Assembly (NCBI RefSeq): GCF_913055165.1
Contig: NZ_CAJXJS010000002.1
Coordinates: forward strand, 62,001 to 126,000
Source of the DNA: an uncultured Devosia sp.
GTDB lineage: Bacteria; Pseudomonadota; Alphaproteobacteria; Rhizobiales; Devosiaceae
DNA length: 64,000 nucleotides
Direction: 5' to 3'
The position numbers and the translations under genes were made by a program. The notes under the pieces are model-generated. The model worked only from the letters and a program-made list of their open reading frames with translations. It made no database searches and was not told where the DNA came from. Positions 50,316 to 60,201 of the stretch are shown here, one piece after another; the first letter of the stretch is position 1; each line of letters opens with the position of its first letter.

Positions 50316-51062
50316 TTGGGGGCAGATCCACTGGCTGACGACGCAAACCGACCCACCATCGTCCTGTTCGATCTCGATGGAACCTTGGTGCACCACGTCA
50401 ATCCGCGCGTGCTGCAGATGCTGGAATTCCTAGACGATTGCTCGCACCGGGGCGGTCGCCTGGTGGCGCGTTTCCGGCTTGCCCGGCGCCAAATGACTGC
50501 TCCGGCGCGCCCGCCAAAACTGCTCGTTCATCGGGTGATTCACAAGGTTCGCCGCAAGAGCGTCGAGCAGATGCTCCAGCCGTGCGAAACCATGCGAACC
50601 GTGTTGGAAAAACTAAAGGAAGAAGGTGTGGCGCTCGGCGTGGTCAGCAACGGACTAGGTCGTGGCTACGGCCACGATGTATTGCGCACCTTCGGGCTCG
50701 ACTCGTTTTTCAGTTCTGCAGTTTTCCGGGAGGACGTGTCGCGTGGGAAACCATGGCCCGACTCAATCGTGGTCGCCCTCAAAGGAATGGGCCGCGAACT
50801 GCGGCGCAATGACGTGATCTGGTATATCGGTGACCAGCGCAAGGATATCGGCGCCGCCCTGGCAGCCTCGCAGGTTATCGGCCAGACCATCCGGCCCTTC
50901 GCCTTGGGCGCGCGTGCGGCCATGGGGGCTGTGGAAGCCCGGCTATCGCCAGCGCAGATCATGTGGACACCGTCCGATTTTGAGCGGGCTGTGCGACTTG
51001 CGTTTGACCGAGGTGACGAAGATGTCGCCATAGGGGGCCCCCTGCCCGCTCCCCTGATCTAG
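50316..51062 (+). CDS. HAD-superfamily hydrolase
   Basis: IVLFDLDGTLVHH; LGVVSNGLGRGYG; VIWYIGDQRKDIGAALAA. Confidence 0.87.
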   Translation: MGADPLADDANRPTIVLFDLDGTLVHHVNPRVLQMLEFLDDCSHRGGRLVARFRLARRQMTAPARPPKLLVHRVIHKVRRKSVEQMLQPCETMRTVLEKLKEEGVALGVVSNGLGRGYGHDVLRTFGLDSFFSSAVFREDVSRGKPWPDSIVVALKGMGRELRRNDVIWYIGDQRKDIGAALAASQVIGQTIRPFALGARAAMGAVEARLSPAQIMWTPSDFERAVRLAFDRGDEDVAIGGPLPAPLI

Positions 51063-51104
51063 CGGCGCATTTGCGATAGCGGCCCCGCCGATCGGCATTG
51101 ATAG

Positions 51105-51614
51105 CTAGAAATCAAACCCCATCTGAGTAACCACCTTGGCGTGCTCCGCGATGCGTTCCGGCTTACGGGCAAATAGCGGTGCCTCATCCGCCACACCACC
51201 ACCATCAACTTGCTGAATTCGACGCCGCGATGGCGCCTTCGCCTTCCCTGTACTCGCGACAGGTGTTGGTTCAACTTCTGCTGGCCGCGGCGTGACGACA
51301 TTGGCCGCCGTCTCCTGAACCGAAGCGGATTTGATCTCAGGCATGGCGATGCCGTTGATCCAATTCACTGCGCCTGCAAGCTTTGCGACCTTCAGGGTGT
51401 AGAGGTTTTCCCGCCCTTTTTTGACTTCGATGACCAGGCCGGCCGTCTTGAGCACCCGCAGGTGCCGCGAGATCGCGGGTCTACTGATCGAAAAGGCATC
51501 GGCCAGCGTATGTACCGGTATGGGGCCGGGCAGAAGAAGCTCGACTATTCGGCATCGAGTGGCGTCCGCCAAGGCAGAATAGACGGCGATCGGGGGCTTG
51601 GAACGTTTGGTCAT
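51105..51614 (-). CDS. ArsR-family transcriptional regulator with C-terminal extension
   Basis: [50 protein letters not shown]. Confidence 0.9.
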   Translation of the reverse strand: MTKRSKPPIAVYSALADATRCRIVELLLPGPIPVHTLADAFSISRPAISRHLRVLKTAGLVIEVKKGRENLYTLKVAKLAGAVNWINGIAMPEIKSASVQETAANVVTPRPAEVEPTPVASTGKAKAPSRRRIQQVDGGGVADEAPLFARKPERIAEHAKVVTQMGFDF

Positions 51615-51780
51615 GTGACTGGTTAAAGTAACGGCAGCGTTACCCGTCAAGACGCCTTCTTTGGCATGAGCGTTTTGTTCACCAGGATTTTTCGTCCGCT
51701 GTTCACCCTCGCGCCAAGTGTGATGGTCGAGAAAGGTCATGGTCACATATGTGCCACAGCATGGAGGCAAGGAGGAACGG

Positions 51781-52470
51781 ATGATGACCAGTATCGCCAA
51801 TCGACGTGCCCGGATGGGAATGCGCCTGCGCCGGGCCTATTCCAGAGCGGAACTGGTCGTTGACGCGGCGGTGCACATCCTGGGGCTGGTCGTGGCGATC
51901 GCGGCGGGCTCCGCCCTGCTGACGCTGGCGCTTTTACAGACAGCCCCCGAGGCCTTCCCCGCGCTGGCCGTTTATGTCGCCACCCTGGTGGTGGTCCTGG
52001 GCGTCTCCCTGGCGTTCAACCTATGGCCCAACACACCGGCCAAGAATTACCTGGCAAGACTCGACCAAGCCGCGATCTTTCTGTTCATCGCCGGATCATA
52101 CACGCCATTTCTGGCCGTTATCGGCGGCACGCCCAGCGGTGTCGTGATGATGAGCCTGGTGTGGGGAGCCTCGCTGGTTGGCGTGGCCCTGAAGCTAATT
52201 GTGCCGGAGCGGTTCGGAAGAGTGGCCATCCTGCTCTATCTGGCGATCGGCTGGAGCGGCGTATTGGTTTTCCAGTCATTGGGGCAGGCCTTGCCGTCCA
52301 CGACCCTGTGGCTGCTGCTCGCCGGCGGCATCACCTATTCGGCTGGCATCGTCTTTCACCTCTGGGAAAAGCTGAAATTCCAAAACGCGCTCTGGCACGT
52401 ATTCGTGGTCGCCGGCGCCAGCCTTCACCTGTGGGCGGTGATCGACTGCATGGTCATTGCCCGGATGTGA
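51781..52470 (+). CDS. Hemolysin III-family (PAQR-like) membrane protein
   Basis: [78 protein letters not shown]. Confidence 0.9.
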   Translation: MMTSIANRRARMGMRLRRAYSRAELVVDAAVHILGLVVAIAAGSALLTLALLQTAPEAFPALAVYVATLVVVLGVSLAFNLWPNTPAKNYLARLDQAAIFLFIAGSYTPFLAVIGGTPSGVVMMSLVWGASLVGVALKLIVPERFGRVAILLYLAIGWSGVLVFQSLGQALPSTTLWLLLAGGITYSAGIVFHLWEKLKFQNALWHVFVVAGASLHLWAVIDCMVIARM

Positions 52471-52942
52471 TCCGCGGGTGCGAGACAGTATCGCCCGCTT
52501 CAATCCCAAGCTCAGTTGAACGCCCCCCGGGAATTTCCAGCACGAACTGAACCGGGCCGGACGACGGGATGGAGGTGGTATCGTGCGGCCGCGCGTTGAC
52601 GTGAATATTGAGCACCGTCCCATCGGCCTCAATGAAAAGCATGTCGAGCGGAATATAGGTATTGCGCATCCAGAAGGAGACCGGCCGCTCCTCCTTGAAG
52701 TCGAACAGCATACCGGCGTCATCGGCCAGTTCCTGACGATACATCAGACCCTTGGCCCGCGTTTCCGGAGTATCCACGATCTCAACGGTGAAGGCATGAT
52801 CACCGCTTTCGGAATGCACCACCAGACGCGTCTCGTCACTGCAAGCAGCGAGCGGCAAAGTGATCAGGGTTGCCGCGAAGATGGCGGCAACACCGCGCAA
52901 CGCTATGGGTGCCTTGGTGATTGGGGGAGTGCTCAGAGCCAT
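52454..52942 (-). CDS. DUF192-family exported protein
   Basis: LPLAAC lipobox-like; TPETRAKGLMYRQELADDAGMLFDF...VSFWMRNTYIPLDMLFIEADGTV. Confidence 0.9.
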   Translation of the reverse strand: MALSTPPITKAPIALRGVAAIFAATLITLPLAACSDETRLVVHSESGDHAFTVEIVDTPETRAKGLMYRQELADDAGMLFDFKEERPVSFWMRNTYIPLDMLFIEADGTVLNIHVNARPHDTTSIPSSGPVQFVLEIPGGRSTELGIEAGDTVSHPRITSGQ

Positions 52943-52958
52943 AGCTGGGTTTGACCGC

Positions 52959-53579
52959 CTAGTGCGAGGACGGCGCGTCGCCCCAGCCATCGGGCCTGAT
53001 CTCGGCAACCATGAGGCCCTTGGGGCCCTGGCCATAGCGGACCAGAACGAACTGCCCAGGCCGCAACTCGGTAATCCCGAAGCGGCGCAGCGTCTCCATA
53101 TGTACAAAGACGTCAGGGGTACCCTCGCCGGCCGACAGGAAACCAAAGCCGCGGATGCGATTGAACCATTTCACTTCGAGCCGGACCATACCCGACGTCG
53201 GTTCGACGACCACGTGGGTGCGCGGTGCCGGCATCTGTGAGGGATGGCGCGCGGTCGATTCGTCCATAGAAACGACGCGAAATGCCTGCAGGCCACCCGG
53301 ACGATTGAGGGCTTCGACGACAATGCGCGCGCCTTCATAGGCTGTCTGGTAGCCATCGCGGCGAAGGCAGGTCACATGCAGAAGCACATCGGCCATGCCA
53401 TTGTCGGGAACGATGAAGCCGAATCCCTTGCCCGCATCGAACCACTTGATCGTGCCGGCCACCTCAATGGTATCGCTGGCCGGCTGATGGTCAGCCCGGA
53501 TGTGCTCGCCCTGCGCGGTTGCATCCGACCGCGTCAGGCCAATGGCATCACTTCCCTCGCCGTTGCTCTTGGCCCCCAT
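52959..53579 (-). CDS. Protein with two cold-shock domains
   Basis: GTIKWFDAGKGFGFIVPDNG and EVKWFNRIRGFGFLSAGEGTPDVFVHMETLRR. Confidence 0.93.
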   Translation of the reverse strand: MGAKSNGEGSDAIGLTRSDATAQGEHIRADHQPASDTIEVAGTIKWFDAGKGFGFIVPDNGMADVLLHVTCLRRDGYQTAYEGARIVVEALNRPGGLQAFRVVSMDESTARHPSQMPAPRTHVVVEPTSGMVRLEVKWFNRIRGFGFLSAGEGTPDVFVHMETLRRFGITELRPGQFVLVRYGQGPKGLMVAEIRPDGWGDAPSSH

Positions 53580-53769
53580 CGTCCAAACGCCTTCTCACTC
53601 GCCCGCTTGATGCGGGTACTCCTCACTAGACAGACACAGTCTCGCCGATTCAGCGGCAAAAGTTAAGAAGGTGTTGCGATTTTGTTGACAGCTCTCGGCG
53701 CGGGATTGTTGCCGGGCGCCAACCGGCTTGATAGGCCTTGGCCGCAACAGACAACCAAAGGAGACGACC

Positions 53770-54192
53770 TTGAAGTATCTGCACACAATGGTGCGTGTCA
53801 CCGACATCGAGGAGAGCCTGCGGTTCTATTGTGAGGGTCTGGGCCTGGAAGAGGTGCGCCGGACAGAGAACGAGAAAGGCCGGTTCACGCTGATCTTCCT
53901 TCGCGCGCCGGGTGACGAGGGTGGCGAGGTCGAGCTGACCTACAATTGGGACCCGGACCCACAGCCCTATTCGGGCGGCCGCAACTTTGGGCATCTGGCC
54001 TATCGCGTTCAGGACATTTACGCGCTTTGCCAGCACCTCTCGGATATGGGGGTCACCATCAATCGCCCGCCGCGCGACGGACACATGGCCTTTGTGCGCT
54101 CGCCAGACGGCATATCGGTGGAACTCATCCAGGACGGGCACCTCGAGCCCAAGGAACCCTGGGCCTCCATGCCCAATACTGGCAGCTGGTAG
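53770..54192 (+). CDS. gloA: Lactoylglutathione lyase (glyoxalase I)
   Basis: YLHTMVRVTDIEESLRFYCEGLGL; SVELIQDG; TTG start preceded by AAAGGAG. Confidence 0.92.
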   Translation: MKYLHTMVRVTDIEESLRFYCEGLGLEEVRRTENEKGRFTLIFLRAPGDEGGEVELTYNWDPDPQPYSGGRNFGHLAYRVQDIYALCQHLSDMGVTINRPPRDGHMAFVRSPDGISVELIQDGHLEPKEPWASMPNTGSW

Positions 54193-54325
54193 CACTCTAC
54201 CAGAGTTAAACATTCGCTAACCGTGCCACTTAGCGCGCGGTTAGTGAAACCGCTCTAATTTTAGCGACCGAACCCCGAAGCCCATTGCCTGTTGCCAAAG
54301 CGCGACACGCCACGGGAAGGTCGCC

Positions 54326-54802
54326 ATGACACGTCTGCTCCGCTCCGTCCTTGTTTCTCTCGCCGCCGCCCTCGTACTGGCGGGATGCCTGCCCATGGCA
54401 CTGTTCGCCAGCGGCAACGGCCCAGGCTATTCCGGCCTGAAGCAGGATTGGGGCACCTATGTCAGCTCCAACAATGTCAATGCGCTGTGTATCTCCCCCA
54501 AGCTGCGCTTCGTGATCTGGGAGTTCGAAGGCCGGTTTGGCCGAAAGGTGGTGATGAACTCGGGCTACCGGAACGCCTTCCATAATGCCTCGGTCGGAGG
54601 CGCGGACAATTCGTATCACACCAAGTGCATGGCGGCTGACTTCTATATTCCGGGCGTTTCCAAGCAGGACCTGATCGCCTTTGCCATGACGGTGGACGGG
54701 GTGGGCGGTCTGGGATGCTATCCTGGGCGGGCTTTCATCCATGTCGATGTCCGAGATCGTCCACGCGGTTACCGCCGCCCGGTGACCTTCTCGGGCTGTT
54801 GA
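54326..54802 (+). CDS. YcbK/M15-like peptidase-fold lipoprotein
   Basis: Lipobox VLAGCLP; VVMNSGYRNAFHN...SYHTKCMAADFYIPGVSKQDL...FIHVDVRDRPRGY. Confidence 0.82.
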   Translation: MTRLLRSVLVSLAAALVLAGCLPMALFASGNGPGYSGLKQDWGTYVSSNNVNALCISPKLRFVIWEFEGRFGRKVVMNSGYRNAFHNASVGGADNSYHTKCMAADFYIPGVSKQDLIAFAMTVDGVGGLGCYPGRAFIHVDVRDRPRGYRRPVTFSGC

Positions 54803-54895
54803 TAAGTCGGGCAGGCGAAAAAAAGCGCGACGGATCAATGCAAACGGGGTTGCACAATCAAAAGCACCCCATTATACGACGCCCATCGCGCTGAT

Positions 54896-54970
54896 GCGCC
54901 CTTCGTCTATCGGTTAGGACGGCACCCTTTCACGGTGCAGAGAGGGGTTCGATTCCCCTAGGGCGTACCA
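54896..54970 (+). tRNA. tRNA-Glu(TTC)
   Basis: GCGCCCT/AGGGCGT acceptor, anticodon loop CTTTCAC, encoded CCA. Confidence 0.95.
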
Positions 54971-55018
54971 CCTTCCCCCTGCTTTTCAAGCATGTGGCAA
55001 GGCCAAAGCGATGACCGT

Positions 55019-55093
55019 GCGCCCATCGTCTAGCGGTCAGGACGACGCCCTCTCACGGCGTAAACAGGGGTTCGATTCCCCTTGGGCGTACCA
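55019..55093 (+). tRNA. tRNA-Glu(CTC)
   Basis: GCGCCCA/TGGGCGT acceptor, anticodon loop TCTCACG region giving CTC, encoded CCA. Confidence 0.93.
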
Positions 55094-55197
55094 ATCTCCT
55101 TCTTCAGACATGTTTGATGCCTGGCGTGAAGAATTTCAGCCAGTACGTTGTTCTGCTTCATTATGCCTTCTCCTGCGCACCTATCTTCCCACCACAG

Positions 55198-56445
55198 CTA
55201 AAGGCTCTTCTCGGCCAGTTCCCTGAACGCGTCGGGCACGGACTGCCGCTTGTTGAGCTGGTTGATAGCGTAGCCGATGGCGTCGCGACCAAAGCGGGCG
55301 CGGGCCTTGTCCATGGCGCAGTCTGCAGACCAGCGGGCAAGGCTCTGACGCGTCCCGGGACGATGCTTCTCGTCAACGAGCCCCAGAGGAAGTTCGAGCT
55401 GGATATGCGACTGCGGCCCGATATGGGAGACGGAAACAGCAAGAAGCGTGATGATTCTTTCGTGTGGGTGCTCAGCCAGCGCCGCACAGACCAATTCCTC
55501 GGCGATTTCCGCAACAATGGCAGTGGCGGACACCGGTGCATCAAGGGTCGATGATCGGGTGATGGCGCGCATGTCCGCGAAGCGAATACGCACCGTGATT
55601 GTTCGTCCGGCCAGAGACTTGGCCCGCAGCCGCGTGGTCACCCGGTCGGCAAGGTGGCGCAGGGTAGGCTTGTAAACCTGTTCTGTAGCTGGTCTGCGGC
55701 CCAGCGCGGACTGAGCGCCAGCCGAGCGGGCGCCGTGGCGGGTTTGGACAGCACGGGTGTCGCGATCCCAAGCGAGATCGCAGAGCTTGTCGCCAACCGC
55801 CTCGCCCAGGAGGCCGCGCAGCGACTTGCCGGGGGTGTTGGCGAGTTGGCCTATGGTGACAATGCCCTCGTTGCGCAGTCTCGCCTCTGTGACCGGACCA
55901 ACGCCCCACATGAGACCGACGGGCAAATCGTGAAGAAACTCCAGTTCCGTACCAGGCAGCACAACCACGAGCCCATCCGGTTTGGCCACCTGCGAAGCGA
56001 CCTTGGCCAGATGCTTGGTGCGCGCCACACCGACCGAGATGGGCAACCCCAATTCGTTGCGGATCCGGCGGCGGATGGTCTGGGCGATCTGTTCGGGGGG
56101 GCCAAACAAATGTGTGCATCCGGCGACATCGGCGAAGGCTTCGTCGATGGAGATGCGCTCCACCACGGGGGTATAGTCGCGCATGACGGCAATCGCAGCG
56201 TCGCCGAGGCGCTGATACTGATCGAAATGACCGGGGACAAAGAGCAGGTGCGGGCAAAGCTCCCGAGCCTTGCGGCCCGACATGCCACCCCGCACACCGA
56301 ACGCCTTGGCCTCGTAGGACGCGGCCAGCACCACGCCGCCGCCCACAGCCATTGCCTTGCCGCGCAGTTCCGGGTTCAGAAGCTGCTCGACTGAGGCATA
56401 GAACGAGTCGAGATCGGCGTGGAGGATCGTCGCTGAGGCAGCCAT
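55198..56445 (-). CDS. dinB: DNA polymerase IV
   Basis: ILHADLDSFYASVEQLLNPELRGKAMAVGG; RISIDEAFADVAG. Confidence 0.94.
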   Translation of the reverse strand: MAASATILHADLDSFYASVEQLLNPELRGKAMAVGGGVVLAASYEAKAFGVRGGMSGRKARELCPHLLFVPGHFDQYQRLGDAAIAVMRDYTPVVERISIDEAFADVAGCTHLFGPPEQIAQTIRRRIRNELGLPISVGVARTKHLAKVASQVAKPDGLVVVLPGTELEFLHDLPVGLMWGVGPVTEARLRNEGIVTIGQLANTPGKSLRGLLGEAVGDKLCDLAWDRDTRAVQTRHGARSAGAQSALGRRPATEQVYKPTLRHLADRVTTRLRAKSLAGRTITVRIRFADMRAITRSSTLDAPVSATAIVAEIAEELVCAALAEHPHERIITLLAVSVSHIGPQSHIQLELPLGLVDEKHRPGTRQSLARWSADCAMDKARARFGRDAIGYAINQLNKRQSVPDAFRELAEKSL

Positions 56446-56580
56446 GGCGTCACCTATGCGCAGTATGTTGCCATTTTGTTCTCATGTTACGCAGAGTTGT
56501 CAATGGTTATGCAGCGATGGCAAACAGCAGTCGGGTGGACGAGTGCTCCCCCAGTGCTGAGATCCCTTCGGTAGAGGAAC

Positions 56581-57234
56581 TTGGGGCAGACGATGACGAA
56601 ATTCATCTTTGACGGACCCGACGACGCGCGCGCGACAGTGCTACTGGCGCACGGCGCAGGCGCTCCCATGGACTCCGCCTCGATGACGGCGGCCGCCCAG
56701 GCGCTGGCCGGACAAGGTCTGCGCGTCGCGCGGTTCGAGTTCGCCTATATGGTCGGTCGACGCAATGATGGCACGCGCAAACCGCCGCCAAAAGCCGACA
56801 AGCTCATTGTGGAGTATCGAGATGCGGTCGATGCGCTGGGACCAATTGCGGGACCGCTGATCATCGGGGGCAAGTCCATGGGCGGCCGGGTGGCGAGCAT
56901 GGTGGCCGATGAGCTGTTCGCCACTGGCAAGATCGCAGGGCTGTTGTGCCTGGGCTATCCGTTCCATCCACCCGGCAAGCCGGAGCAACTGCGGACGGCG
57001 CATCTGGAAGGGCTGAGCACCCCTGCCCTCATCGCCCAAGGCACACGAGACCCATTCGGAACCAGAGACGAGGTCCAGGGATATGTCCTGTCGCCGCGGA
57101 TCGAACTGTTCTGGCTAGAGGATGGCGATCATGACCTGAAACCGCGCAAATCCGTGTCCGGCTTCACTGCCGGGGACCACATGCAGGCCATGGCAACGAA
57201 GGCGGCGGACTGGATCAAGCGCGTGACGGGATAA
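56581..57234 (+). CDS. Alpha/beta-hydrolase (KANL3/Tex30-like)
   Basis: TVLLAHGAGAPMDS, IIGGKSMGGRVASM, LEDGDHDLKPRK. Confidence 0.88.
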   Translation: MGQTMTKFIFDGPDDARATVLLAHGAGAPMDSASMTAAAQALAGQGLRVARFEFAYMVGRRNDGTRKPPPKADKLIVEYRDAVDALGPIAGPLIIGGKSMGGRVASMVADELFATGKIAGLLCLGYPFHPPGKPEQLRTAHLEGLSTPALIAQGTRDPFGTRDEVQGYVLSPRIELFWLEDGDHDLKPRKSVSGFTAGDHMQAMATKAADWIKRVTG

Positions 57235-57243
57235 GCATGCCGG

Positions 57244-58098
57244 TCAGTACGTGACTGCCACACCGCGCTTTGCTTGACCTTCCAGGCTACCGGCATGATG
57301 CCGACCGATAGGCACCACCATGGGCGTGTCCGACACAGGATCACGCACGATGCGCGAAGGCATGCCGAATACATCGGCGACCACCGCCTCGGTCATGACG
57401 TCGCCGGGCGAACCCTCGGCGACGATATGACCGGACTTCATGGCCACGATGTGATCGGCATAGCGGCACGCCAGGTTCAAATCATGCAGCACAACGACCA
57501 CGGTGCGGCCACGCTGCCGGACCAGATCGGTCAGCAGATCAAGCACTTCGACCTGATGATTGATGTCGAGATAGGTTGTGGGCTCATCAAGCAGCAGCAA
57601 TTGGGTGTCCTGCGCCAGGGCCATGGCGATCCAGACGCGCTGGCGCTGTCCACCCGAGAGCTCGTCAACGGCGCGACCGGCCAAGTCCGCAGTATCGGTG
57701 GCGTTCAGCGCCTCAGCCACGGCCGCATCGTCCTCGGTGGTCCAGCGACGGAACCAGCCTTGATGGGGATAGCGGCCGCGACCGACCAGATCGGTCACCG
57801 CAATGGCGTCCGGGGCAATGGGGGTTTGCGGCAGGACGCCCAGCAGGGTGGCCACCTCGCGAGTCGGCATCTGATGTATCGGCTTGCCATCGAGATAAAC
57901 GGCGCCACGGGTCGGCGTCAAAAGGCGCGCCAGGCCTCGCAACAGCGTGGATTTGCCCGAGGCATTGGCGCCTACAATGACGGTGAGCTTACCCGGCGGC
58001 ACGGTGAGACTGAGGCCGGTAACGATCTGCCGGTCCCCATAGGCCAGGTCGAGACCGGCGGCCAGCAATTGGTGCTTGTTTGACATAGCGGGAATCAC
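57244..58098 (-). CDS. Iron-siderophore/haem-type ABC transporter ATP-binding protein
   Basis: GANASGKSTLLRGLARLL, LSGGQRQRVWIAMALAQDTQLLLLDEPTTYLDINHQ. Confidence 0.94.
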   Translation of the reverse strand: MIPAMSNKHQLLAAGLDLAYGDRQIVTGLSLTVPPGKLTVIVGANASGKSTLLRGLARLLTPTRGAVYLDGKPIHQMPTREVATLLGVLPQTPIAPDAIAVTDLVGRGRYPHQGWFRRWTTEDDAAVAEALNATDTADLAGRAVDELSGGQRQRVWIAMALAQDTQLLLLDEPTTYLDINHQVEVLDLLTDLVRQRGRTVVVVLHDLNLACRYADHIVAMKSGHIVAEGSPGDVMTEAVVADVFGMPSRIVRDPVSDTPMVVPIGRHHAGSLEGQAKRGVAVTY

Positions 58099-58099
58099 A

Positions 58100-59152
58100 T
58101 CAATTGATCCGGCCCGATCGGCCAGAAGACATCAAAAGCCAGAGAAGGAACAGGGCGCCGCAGGCGCCGGTGACGACGCCCACAGGCAGTTGCACGGCCG
58201 GTAGCATATGTTGCGCGATCAGGTCTGAGACCAACATGACGAGCGCGCCAACCAAAGCGGCCTGAGGAAAACCGCGCCCGGTCCCCTTGAGCAGATAGCG
58301 GGCAAGCGGACCGGAGACGAAAGCGACAAAGCCGACCGGCCCCACGGCGGCGGTGGCGAAGGCAGCAAAGCCGACGGCCACCAGCATCAGGCCGAGCCGC
58401 GAGCGCTCCACGGTAGCACCCAGTGCACGGGCGGTATCATCGCCAAGTTCCATCGCGTCCAGGCCGCGGACCAGTCCGATCAATAGCGGCACCAGGACGA
58501 GCATCGCGCCACCCAAGACAATGCAGTCTTCCGGGCGCGCGGCATTGAGGCTGCCGACCAGCCACGCCATGGCCTGCTGCACTTCGTTCAAGCGGGCGCG
58601 GGTGAACAGATAGGAAATCGCGGCGGCGAGCATTGCGGCCATGCCTATGCCGATCAGCACAACCCGGAACGCGGTAACGCCATCGCGCCAGGCAAGAAGG
58701 TAGATGGCCAACGCCGTCAGAATGGCGCCAAGGAAGGCGCCGACGGAAACGGCAAGAGCGGTCCACCCCAGGATAATGATGCAGAATACGGCGGCAGCGC
58801 TGGCGCCGTGGGCGATCCCGATAATGTCGGGACTGGCCAAGGGGTTACGCAGAAGAGTTTGAAAAATGATTCCGGCCAGTCCAAAGGATGCGCCTGACAG
58901 AAGGGCAAGAACGGCGCGCGGCAGGCGAACCTGCAGCACGATGAAATCGACGCTACGATCGGTCAATCCGGTGAGCGGCGAGAACAGCGACTGGACGACT
59001 GCCAAGGGCGGTATGGGATAATCGCCCAGATAGAGCGCCAGGGCAAAGGCTGCGCCCAGTGCCGTGAGGAGTGCCAAGGAGGTGGATCGCCGGCGGCTGG
59101 CCGCGGCATGGCGCAAGGTCCTGATGCGACCGGCATAGGTGGCCATGCTCAT
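58100..59152 (-). CDS. FecCD-family iron ABC transporter permease
   Basis: RLPRAVLALLSGASFGLAGIIFQTLLRNPLASPDIIGIAHGAS. Confidence 0.94.
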   Translation of the reverse strand: MSMATYAGRIRTLRHAAASRRRSTSLALLTALGAAFALALYLGDYPIPPLAVVQSLFSPLTGLTDRSVDFIVLQVRLPRAVLALLSGASFGLAGIIFQTLLRNPLASPDIIGIAHGASAAAVFCIIILGWTALAVSVGAFLGAILTALAIYLLAWRDGVTAFRVVLIGIGMAAMLAAAISYLFTRARLNEVQQAMAWLVGSLNAARPEDCIVLGGAMLVLVPLLIGLVRGLDAMELGDDTARALGATVERSRLGLMLVAVGFAAFATAAVGPVGFVAFVSGPLARYLLKGTGRGFPQAALVGALVMLVSDLIAQHMLPAVQLPVGVVTGACGALFLLWLLMSSGRSGRIN

Positions 59153-60201
59153 AGTGCGGCCAGCTTGCGGCGCCGGACCAGCGCCATAAAGACCGGAGCG
59201 CCCAGAAAGGCGGTGACGATGCCAACCTGGACCTCGCCAGGTGTGGCAATGACGCGACCGATCACGTCGGCACCCAGGAGCAGGATGGGAGCGAGGAGCA
59301 TCGAGTAAGGGAGAATCCAGCGGTAGCTTGGACCGGCAATCGCACGGGCGACATGCGGCACGGTCAGGCCGACAAAGGCGATGGGGCCGGCCGCTGCGGT
59401 ACTCGCGCCTGCCAGGACTACAGCCGCGAGCCCAGCCAGCCCCCTGGACAGGCCGACGCGCTGGCCGATGGCCCTGGCGACGTCGTCACCCATGGACAGC
59501 CCATCCAGCAGGCGCGCGGTCGCCAGCGCCAGGAGAGCACCGATCAAAAGAAAGGGCGCAACTTGCAGCGCAATATCCACGGTGCGGCCGGACAACGAGC
59601 CAACCTGCCAGAATCGAACCTCATCCAGTGTCCGCGGGCTGGTTAGCAGAATGGCGTTGATGATGGCATAGAGCACCGCCGTGATGGCAGCGCCGGCGAG
59701 GGCCAGTTTGACAGGTGTCGCGCCGTCCCGTCCCACAGAGGCGACAGAATAGACCACGAGCATGGAAAGCCCTGCCCCGGCAAATGCCAGCCAGACATAG
59801 CTGGACAATTGCGTCATGCCGAGAAGAGCTACACCGAGAACGACCGCGAGAGAGGCCCCGGCGTGTATGCCCAGTATCGAGGGGTCGGCCAGGGGATTGC
59901 GTGTTGCTCCTTGCAGGACGGCACCAGCAAGGCCCAAAGCGGCGCCGACCATCAGGCCAACGATAGTGCGCGGCAAACGCAGATCCCAAACGATCCTGTG
60001 TTCTGTGGCATTGGGATCGAAAGCGACAAGCGCCGCCCAGACATTTTCGAGCGGAATTGCGCGGGCACCGGTGGCCAGCGAGATGAGAGCCAGGGCGAAC
60101 AGGGCCAAGGCGAGCAGCAACAGGCCGAGGGCCAACCGCGCTGCCGCGCGCGCCCGTCCGCCCTCCGAGGTCGGCCGGTGGTCAGGGCGCCAGATCAGCA
60201 T
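59149..60201 (-). CDS. FecCD-family iron ABC transporter permease
   Basis: RLPRTIVGLMVGAALGLAGAVLQGATRNPLADPSILGIHAGAS; start MLIWRPDHRP preferred. Confidence 0.93.
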   Translation of the reverse strand: MLIWRPDHRPTSEGGRARAAARLALGLLLLALALFALALISLATGARAIPLENVWAALVAFDPNATEHRIVWDLRLPRTIVGLMVGAALGLAGAVLQGATRNPLADPSILGIHAGASLAVVLGVALLGMTQLSSYVWLAFAGAGLSMLVVYSVASVGRDGATPVKLALAGAAITAVLYAIINAILLTSPRTLDEVRFWQVGSLSGRTVDIALQVAPFLLIGALLALATARLLDGLSMGDDVARAIGQRVGLSRGLAGLAAVVLAGASTAAAGPIAFVGLTVPHVARAIAGPSYRWILPYSMLLAPILLLGADVIGRVIATPGEVQVGIVTAFLGAPVFMALVRRRKLAAL

